Source of the DNA: Agaricus subrufescens
Lineage: Eukaryota > Basidiomycota > Agaricomycetes > Agaricales > Agaricaceae
Assembly (NCBI GenBank): GCA_029945375.1
Contig: JAQOTE010000021.1
Span: forward strand, 1 to 26,470
Direction of reading: 5' to 3'
DNA: 26,470 nt
Under the pieces are notes generated by a model, which was not told the origin of the DNA, did not search any database, and worked only from the letters and a program-made list of their open reading frames with translations. The position numbers and the translations under genes were made by a program. Shown here piece after piece: positions 19,402 through 26,470 of the stretch; the stretch's first letter is position 1; the number at the start of each line of letters is the position of its first letter.

Positions 19402-20690
19402 ATGCCTGCCAGAAAACCCTCGACCAAGGCCTCTTCTTTGTTGAAGAAGAATCGACAAGTTCCGGCGGGTCAACGAGCCAGCACTACCACCCCCCATGGG
19501 GATGCCAGCGACGGTGCTTCACGACGCATCGAGCACTTAGAAAAGCAAGTTGCGCATCGCGATGGTAAGTTTTCTTTTTTCGCCGTATTCAAAACTCATC
19601 GTGTTTCCAGCGGAACTCGATAAACTCAAGAAAGCTGTTGCTTCGGGTCCCAAGACCAAAGGCTCTCAAAGTCTCATTCTGCCTCCTGAGCAGATCAACC
19701 ACTTACAAACTGACATGGGACTGAAGGACAATAGGTCGGTTTACAATCAATGCCGCGTAAGTCCAGCCGATTTTTTACTTTCATTGTCTACTTATATATT
19801 GATTAATTGTAGCGCACGGTTAGCGACGCAATGAAACATGCCGGGATCAAGTTCAATATACTCTATAAGAATATCAACCCCACGCAACTTGCCACGGCAG
19901 CGAAACTTGTATGTATCTCCCTGAATTCACTATAATCAGCCATATTCATTCATTCATATATAAGGCAAGACACGATTATGAGCCTCTTCGAAAATATGAC
20001 ACTGACTGGGCTAGCTACGAGATCATGAAGGGAATACTAGCATATTATCGTAATAATCAACGCAGACGAAACCAAACTGACCCTACTCCTGAAACAACGA
20101 CTCCGAACTCCGAGACTGAAGATAACGATGAGCTTGAGGACAAGAATTCTGGGGATGATAGTTCCACAGATGGGGGTAATAGTGAAATGGAGGATGTGGT
20201 GGCCAGTGATAAGGAGATTGAGGGTAATAATCTTACAGGGGACGAACTCGATGGTGACAATGATGATATTGATGGTGAGGATATTAATAGTGACTTCAAA
20301 GGCAATGACCCTGACTATTTTAAAGTTCAGGGCACCGAATTGAAAGGGGCCAGTGGCGATGAAGATGAATTGATGGATGACATTGAGCAAGAAGAATCGG
20401 AGCCAAAGCAACAGAAGAACAAAACCACCAAGAAAGGCAAAACGACAGCACGGGCTCAGAAACTGGTTGCAAAGAAGGTGGTACAAAAGGGGAGGAATAG
20501 GAGCAATGCCGAAGTGTGTGCTGAAGAGAGAGGTGATGAATCAGTGCAGCAAATGCTGAGAGTGGGCTCAAAACGATTGCGTAGCAATATGGATAATACT
20601 CCTCAGGATACTGTGCCAACAAAGCGAACACGACAGGGCAATAGTAACCGTACTAATGTCCCATCGAAGGTGAAGGGAAAGAGGTTGTAG
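19402..20690 (+). CDS. 376-residue coiled-coil and acidic protein of unknown function
   Basis: Exons 19402-19564, 19611-19756, 19813-19908 and 19965-20690 join in frame across introns of 46, 56 and 56 bases, all with good donors (GTAAGT, GTAAGT, GTATGT). The N-terminus is basic (MPARKPSTKASSLLKKNRQ). A short coiled coil spans the first splice (RRIEHLEKQVAHRDAELDKL). A conserved-looking middle part follows (residues about 85-170: SDAMKHAGIKFNILYKNI ... YDTDWASYEIMKGILAYY). The next 90 residues are strongly acidic, rich in Asp, Glu, Asn and Gly, and the C-terminus is basic (KKGKTTARAQK, KRTRQGN), resembling nuclear localisation signals. A nuclear, perhaps chromatin-associated protein is a reasonable guess from composition only. 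Confidence 0.78.
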
Positions 20691-21597
20691 TTAATTACAC
20701 TATGATTAGCATATTACATTACTCATACCCGCTCAGTATTTCAGTATCCTTTGTTGCGTTATTTACTCTTTTTCTTCCACTACCATTAACATATAGTACT
20801 CATACTAGCACTGTATTTGAGTACCCCTCACTATGTAATTGACTGAGTTTTTACAAGTTTTTTGACGACAAAAATCCGTGTGATGTTGCTTTTGAACTGA
20901 GTATACGACTATGATGCAGACAGGTATTATACTGTCAATAAAGTAGTATATGTCTACTGTTTTCGTATGTCAAATACTACTTGATGAGGTGTATTCTAAC
21001 TGACATTTAGATGGTTGTTAACTCTCTTCACAGGTGTTTTTAGCCATAGTATTTTACCTACCCCCCGGTCTCACAGTGTTAGTGCTAGAGATCGATGGAT
21101 CGGACAACTACACTTGTTCGCAATTATACTGTAAATCTTTCTCAAGTCAATGAACTCTTGCACAACGCAATCACGCAAACTATAACTAAACGAAAATATT
21201 TTTGCAGAAGGTCGTAGGATCAAGCCCCGAGACGAAATTGTGAAGACAACGCAGTGCATACTTGGAAATCATTTATAGATTTGTTTACATCAGTCACTCG
21301 TGATTTCCGAGATCAAGGGAACTGAGGCAGTTAAACTCAATTGTTCACTTGCACGCGTTTGGATGTGGGCGGTGACTGGTGTCCCAAAGGCGCGTTCAAA
21401 ACAAGTCTCTAATTTTTGATCGAGATTAAGCCGTGCTGTAGAGCATCGTTAACGAGTTCTTCAACTGGAAATCTTCAAGCAACATACTGTACAGAACACT
21501 TTCTCATCACAGTGACTACGTAGTTGATAAGTACCACAAGGTCACCTCAGCCCTGGAACAATCTACACTACCGCGCATTTACCCTTGCAAAATCCAG
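20691..21597. other. Non-coding stretch between the 376-residue gene and 7TM gene C
   Basis: AT-rich DNA with no convincing exon. It should hold the 3' ends of two convergent genes. A TAGTG near 21080 resembles the inward end of a CACTA terminus, but no matching repeat is available in the window to test this. Confidence 0.4.
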
Positions 21598-22774
21598 TCA
21601 CTCTTCTCTTGTCTGTACACTAATAGCGGATTGGTCGGATTTTTCCTCAACATTGTCGCTAGCAAATCGGACGGTTGTCAGTTTTCCGGTGGACATGTTG
21701 GCTTCTTTGTCCGTTCTGTTTAGTCCAACGCGGATGATTATAAGATCATACGCAATGCCAATTACGACCGTATGCTGCGCAATCGTCAGGTCAATCAATG
21801 GAATTGTCATGTCAAATGCGTTGTTTGGCAACTCACCAGAGCGGCATTCATGTGGACGACAAAGCCGGAATGTCCAAGGTAGGCGACAAAGTGTGCAATA
21901 TTCATCGCCAAATACAAGACACCAGATTCCATAAGGATGCGCATGAGTATCTGTAGTTGGTTTGACGAACTGCTACTCATACTCTTCCATATTTGCCACA
22001 CCAGAAGGCCTGAGTGCAAAAATAAGACAATCACCAAATGTGTTGTTTCGACAAACTCGCCGGTACAATATCCATTCATCAAAATAGCAGAAGCCAAGAA
22101 GGGGAGGAAGATGATTCCTGGACCGGCTTGCATCTCTACCTTTGCCCACTTATAAGGCCCAAAGTTCGGATCTTTGACATGCTCAACTTGTAAGAATATC
22201 CCCATGGATATGCAGACAATGCCTCCAAGCCAAAGGAAGAATGGGAACCACATGACTGTCATTCGTTTCATGTAGACAACCCATAGACGATACATCTGAA
22301 AAGTAGAGTTACCGTTAATTGCTAAAGTACGTTTCTGAGGATAAGCTTGCCAGAATAGCATCTGCGAGTAAGATAATAACTCCTGAAAGGGAACACTATA
22401 ATGCCCCGGAATGCGTTAACCCACCGACCCAGCCTAATTGTTAGGACTTATCATGGACTAACCTGCACAATGCCCTTCCAAGGATCACCCTCATAATCGC
22501 TCAATGCATTTCTCTGCTCCACAAATGCTGCCTTTGCAATGGACGAATTTACAGCCAACGCCACAATAACCAACACTAACATTAAAGTTGTGTTGGTTGC
22601 GACAAGCGTATGCCAATGGATTTTCTTCCTGAGTTTCCATCCCTCGTCTGTGAAGATTAGCCAACGATTGGCGTATGCAACGGAGATAAGATAGAAGCCA
22701 ACAAACATCCCTGCTGCAAAGTTGATCGCTACAGCCTGAGATATCGAGTAGGGTGGGTCGGCATGTTCTGACAT
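21598..22774 (-). CDS. 7TM gene C: seven-helix membrane protein, 330 residues, intact
   Basis: Minus-strand exons 22774-22463, 22395-22351, 22295-21837 and 21774-21598 give 331 codons including TGA, all joins in phase 0. Introns are 67, 55 and 62 bases. The second begins with GC (CTG|GCAAGC ... TTTTCAG|ATG), at the same site as in paralogue D. Hydrophobic segments occur in the order AVAINFAAGMFVGFYLISVAY, LVATNTTLMLVLVIVALAV, SGVIILLADAIL running into MYRLWVV, MWFPFFLWLGGIVCISMGIF, GIIFLPFLASAILM, LVIVLFLHSGLLVW and ESGVLYLAMNIAHFVAYL. The pattern (RLWVV at the end of helix 3, helix 4 starting WFP, a late ESGVLY motif, then YDLIIIRVG) matches the large uncharacterised seven-helix families of mushrooms. 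Ligand and role are unknown. It sits in the plasma or an inner membrane by inference. Confidence 0.8.
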
Positions 22775-22806
22775 AGCAGTGCGGCATTAACACTAAATTT
22801 CGGCTC

Positions 22807-22813
22807 TTTTTAT
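22807..22813 (-). promoter_or_regulatory. TATA-like box of 7TM gene C
   Basis: The minus strand reads AAGGATAAAAAGAGCC about 33-39 bases before the ATG at 22774. It is a weaker TATA form than that of gene D, at a similar place, and implies a very short leader. Confidence 0.45.
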
Positions 22814-23315
22814 CCTTATGGCAAAAACTTTGGCAGGGGTGAGAGGGAAGCTGTACTTGTGGAGAAGGGAAAGTAACCCCTTGGTTTATGCTGTTCTAGT
22901 AACTTGTTTCACAATGTAGCTATCCTAGAATTGGCCTCACATCTGTCAATATGTCCATCAAGTTTCCACCATTTTTTTAAGATCTCAACCATTGGTATGG
23001 ATAAGTATATATCTCGGAGTCACACTCCACTTTCGTGATCAGAGTTGATTAAACTCAACTAATGACTATAATCCTTTCTATTGGTCTCGGAAACCCAATA
23101 ACGCAACGTTTTGTGATACGGCTTTCATTCGGGAGTTGATCGTTAACTGGAATGGGGACCCTAAGCGCAAACAATCGGGCCACTCGTACCGGTGACATCA
23201 TTCCTCCATGCAGCGAATATTTCTCGAATCTACAAATACCGACATAGTACAGTCAGCGAACTATGATCAGACAAAAAAACGTTTTGCGGGAGTTCGCTTG
23301 ATCAAGCCCCTTACC

Positions 23316-23519
23316 TTAGAGGTTCGTGTACGCCAGCAAGAACATCCCGAAGTCAAGGAAGTGGATACTTTCTAATTTAACAACATAAAGTGTGGTACCG
23401 TGCTTGAAAATCTCTTCATTTGCTTCCAGTTCAAGAGGGACCAGTTCGATAAGACTCCTGGGATACTCGTTCGCCACCCACTTCCAATTGACCACAGGAT
23501 TATAACTGGACAAAATCAT
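23316..23519 (-). pseudogene. Coding-like fragment between the 7TM genes
   Basis: A 67-codon frame reads NPVVNWKWVANEYPRSL, then a Leu/Glu-rich part and KHGTTLYVVKLESIHFL, which has the balance of a folded protein rather than random DNA. I found no in-frame exon on either side, so I treat it as a possible exon or gene relic of unknown identity. Confidence 0.25.
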
Positions 23520-23821
23520 ACGTCAGCCGGAGAGCTCCTTTGATGCTGAAGTTGCCCAGTCGTATCCGACGGCGGCTTCATCGGCCGCAAAATTCCGGGG
23601 ATGTGATTAACCTTCCCAGGGTTCTGGTTTCACTCACCATTGGGCGACATTTGTCGCCGTCTTCGGTCACACTCTCCTATCCGCGTTCGTGGTAGGGCTG
23701 AACTACCTGACTAGCATGGTTCTCTACAGGATGGATGGCTTCTCGTCGAGACGTGTCCCATGTGCGTATTGTCACTGTTAAGTCGCTTTGTAGCTATTGA
23801 ATTTTCACTACTTTGTATGGG

Positions 23822-24036
23822 ACAGCGTTCATCAGAATGTCAAGAGCCAGATTTTTTGAACAGCATCGGGTGTTCGATTGGGCCGGATTCAAAATAAAAA
23901 ATCTAGACCCTTCTCAAATGGTGCCGTAGCGCTGTCGCTCAGCTAGAGGCTGATATCAATGATTCAAGCAAGATCCGACTCCAATATGGTGGGGCTCAGT
24001 CAGGGTGCGAACTCTGTCGTCTAATTGTTATTGATG
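23822..24036 (+). pseudogene. Coding-like relic with a CELC motif
   Basis: Two overlapping frames look protein-like: one reads RMSRARFFEQHRVFDWAGF and ends at TAG near 23926, the other reads on through AQLEADINDSSKIRLQYGG to SGCELCRLIVID, after which GTAG could be a donor. A frame change would be needed to join them. A CxxC at this spacing recalls N-termini of fungal HET-type proteins, but nothing downstream supports that. Confidence 0.25.
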
Positions 24037-24533
24037 GTAGTTTTTGGTAGCATCATTTTCTCTTCTTAACAATGGTCTCCCCGAGCGCAAGTTTGCTATA
24101 CGTTCAATAAGACTCAGCAAGCTTTCATGACAAGCTCGGCTATGTCAAAATGGAAGGAAAGGTTCATACTCGCTTAAACAGAGGCATGAGACCTCGGAGA
24201 AGCTATCATTGAGAACTTAGAAGCAACCCAGCGTCCTGGAATTGTTCCTATCATCTACGAAGGGGTTCCTCGTTTCAGCTAAAAATAACTATGAATGCAT
24301 GGCTTCGTCCATGCTCATCTTGTATCTACGGAGAAGTAGGCTTATACCAAAAAGAAACAACCTCTCTTGTCATCCAACTCCCGCTTAGACACCTTCAACA
24401 GTCCCAAAACATTAAATCTCTTCGAGATCCATGCTTTCCAGGGTTGTCCATTACAATTGAGACTACGATGCATCCAGTACTATACACGCAAAGCCGACAT
24501 TGACCATTGCAACTTCGCCCAACTTCGATATGT

Positions 24534-25756
24534 CTATACTTGGGCTGTGACCTTCTCCACGTGGAATTGCTCCGTTTCACCTGTCGTCCTACTATTCGTG
24601 ATTCCTAATGAACTTCCGGGGTTCACATGGGCAACTTGGAAAGTTGTCAATTTTCCTCCACTTGAGGGGTTAGGGCCCTCCTCGGTTCTGCTCTGTCCGA
24701 CACGGATGATAATGAGGTCGAACGCAATGCCAATCACGACCGTATGCTGCGAAATCAAAGGTGGACTCATTGATATTAACAAGTGAGTAATAGTCGTATG
24801 ATCACTTACAAGAGTTCCATTCATGTGGATCGCAAAATTATCATGGCCGAAGTAGGACACGAAGTGAGAGATGCTCATGGCCAAATACAAGACACCTGAT
24901 TCCATGAGAATTCGAATGAGGAGTTGGAGTTGCTTCGTCCCGCTGTTTCCGCCGTGCCCCAGACTCTTCCAGACTCGCCATATCAAGAGTCCTGACAATG
25001 GAATTAAGCCAACCAGCTATCACTTCTGTTTCTAGAGGAACAATAAACTCACCAGTGCAATATGCGTTCAGAGCAATAGTCGAAGCAAGGAAGGGTAGGA
25101 AAACTATGCCAGGTCCGACATCCATATTGACCTTCGCCCATTCATACGGCCCAAAGTTCGGGTCGGAATTGTTCTTGATCAGTAAGAACATTTGGAGCGC
25201 GAGACAGACTATGCCTCCGAACCAAAGGAAGATCGGGAACCACATGACCAACATTCTCCTCGAAAAAACAACCCATAGACGGTGCATCTGAAAAGCCACT
25301 TTGTTATTCGTCGCTAAGACATATCTGAATTTTGAACTTGCCAGAACAGTATCCGCAAGTAACACAACGATCGCCGAAACCGCGCACTTGATTGCCTCAG
25401 TTGTTAGTTAGGTCCCTCAAACTGCCGATCAATCATACGCTAACCTTCACGACGGGGTACCAATCCGCTTCTTTATACTCGCTTAGCTTATGCCCCTGCT
25501 CTACAAAAGCCGCTTCCGCAATGGATGTGTTCACAGTCAGCCCTTGCGTGATCAACACAAGCACCATAGTTAAATTTGTGGTGATAAAAGTGTGCCAATG
25601 AATTTTCTTCCTGATTTTCCATCCTTCGTCGGTGAAGATCAACCAACGATTGGCATATGCTGCCGATACGAAGTAAAGTCCAAGGAAGATACCACCGGCA
25701 AAGCTGATCGCTACAGCTTGAGGTAGTAAGAAAGGCGGCAATTTAGGTCCCGACAT
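24534..25756 (-). pseudogene. 7TM gene D: paralogue of gene C with a frameshift
   Basis: Minus-strand exons 25756-25445, 25386-25342, 25287-24810 and 24746-24534. Exons 1 and 2 have exactly the same lengths as in gene C (312 and 45 bases) and the same splice phases; intron 2 again starts with GC (CTG|GCAAGT). Sequence follows gene C closely: YANRWLIFTDEGWK, KKIHWHT, AIVVLLADTVL, MHRLWVV, NFGPYEWAKV, ILMESGVLYLAM, HTVVIGIAFDLIIIRVG. Exon 3 is 478 bases against 459 in gene C, that is 18 plus 1. The frame after CTGEF stays open for about 60 codons but loses similarity, and similarity resumes at SGLLIWRVWKS in another frame. No intron I tried restores phase, so a one-base lesion near 24990-25060 is likely. 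If so, the product lacks helices 6 and 7. Confidence 0.75.
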
Positions 25757-25799
25757 GGAGGAAGAGGTGATGAATTTGTTTCATCCGCATTGCCAGCCC

Positions 25800-25806
25800 T
25801 TTTATA
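25800..25806 (-). promoter_or_regulatory. TATA box of 7TM gene D
   Basis: The minus strand reads AGTTATAAAAGGGC, a consensus TATAAAA box 44 bases upstream of the ATG at 25756. Confidence 0.6.
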
Positions 25807-26470
25807 ACTAGGAGGATTCTATCGAGTAAGAACCACTGTCCTCTCAAGGCATCTAGTGTAAGCGTTTGTGTGGGTAAGATGGATTCGCCGTATGCGTGAG
25901 TGGGAGGATGGTGATATCTTTCGTGTTCTAATAATAGCTTGCTCCAGGCCAGAGGGACACTGCTAATTAGAAACAATCAGCGTAGGATCGAGTAATGGTG
26001 CTATCAGTTCCTGTGCTTTTTTAAGAATTGAATTGAAGGTGAGAAAAATGTCATCAAATGATCTAGAGCATGATAGGTACTCGCAGCGCCAACCGCTGAA
26101 TAGTCTCTACGATCAGATTTCAGGTGGAGAGGAATTCGAAGAAAGCTGCTGGATTAGAAATAAAACTGACCAAATTGTTTACTTGCTTGCCGCGAGGGTG
26201 TGAGTGAATTTTCGTACGGAGATCATCAAACTGTCGTATCAGATGGAAATTATAGACCATGTCTTGTCCACGTCTCGTCTATTCTTTACATAGGCGATAC
26301 CTGTGAAAATCTCCCCAGTTACAGCTGGAAAAACCAGACTCCGGATATTGTTGTGGTGTCAGTGTTAATCAAATGCCAATATTACTCTTACCTGTTTTGA
26401 AGGTGGACAGCAGGTAAGGTTTTGATCAAAGTAGATGCAGCCTAGTCAGTCGCTTAGCTGGCCGACACAA
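25807..26470. other. Upstream flank of 7TM gene D
   Basis: No convincing exon on either strand up to the window end. A plus-strand frame at 26200-26400 is open but has no coding-like neighbours or splice partners. Confidence 0.4.

Larger units (their letters stand above)
22775..24533. other. 1.7 kb between 7TM paralogues: gene C upstream region and coding-like fragments
   Basis: Apart from the gene C promoter I see no complete gene. Two short stretches have protein-like composition and are listed separately (23316-23519 minus, 23822-24036 plus). The rest shows no sustained frame on either strand and may be a decayed gene or intergenic DNA. Confidence 0.4.

Noticed and set aside
21060..21085. 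TAGTG as the right end of the CACTA-type transposon
   Set aside because: A five-base match is expected by chance and the opposite terminus is not in the window.
1..26470. tRNA, rRNA, CRISPR array or bacterial features
   Set aside because: I saw no cloverleaf, rRNA-like block or regularly spaced direct repeats, and gene structure is eukaryotic throughout.

Overview
The window reads as nuclear DNA of a filamentous basidiomycete, most likely an agaricomycete. Genes have many short introns (about 45-70 bases, GT/GC...AG with CTRAY-like branch sites) and TATA boxes about 35-75 bases before their ATGs. It holds a Tnp2-type (CACTA/Plavaka-like) transposase and a multi-exon seven-helix membrane protein pair of a kind common in mushrooms. 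This assignment is inference from gene style, not from a search.

Bases 1-12125 are the 3' three quarters of a large Ty3/gypsy LTR retrotransposon. Sense strand: gag (starts left of the window), a separate protease frame, then pol (reverse transcriptase, RNase H, integrase, C-terminal module) to 6142. Gag, protease and reverse transcriptase lie in three frames. Both frame changes fall exactly on a -1 slippery heptamer abutting a stop codon. Between integrase and the 3' LTR are two antisense, intron-containing genes (7603 to 6268 and 10188 to 8410), each with its own TATA box. A polypurine tract (10793-10802) leads into a LTR of about 1.3 kb (10803-12125) with an internal TATA box. The element is decayed: in-frame TGA codons, a few frameshifts and an Asp to Asn change in the integrase. 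It is unusually rich in CTAG, and this enrichment stops at the LTR end.

The LTR ends inside a Tnp2-like transposase gene on the minus strand (13914 to 12126), so the retrotransposon landed in an older DNA transposon. Divergently transcribed from it is a three-exon gene for an 894-residue protein (14878-17666), probably the second gene of that transposon. The spacer between them has hairpins and a cluster of GTGAC/GTCAC sites.

From 18144 to 20690 there is another divergent pair of unrecognised genes (217 and 376 residues). From 21598 to 25756 two tandem minus-strand paralogues encode seven-helix membrane proteins with identical intron plans, including a GC-AG intron at the same site. The left copy is intact (330 residues); the right copy has a frameshift. 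The 1.7 kb between them holds only coding-like fragments. All coordinates, splice joins and counts were made by eye and hand.
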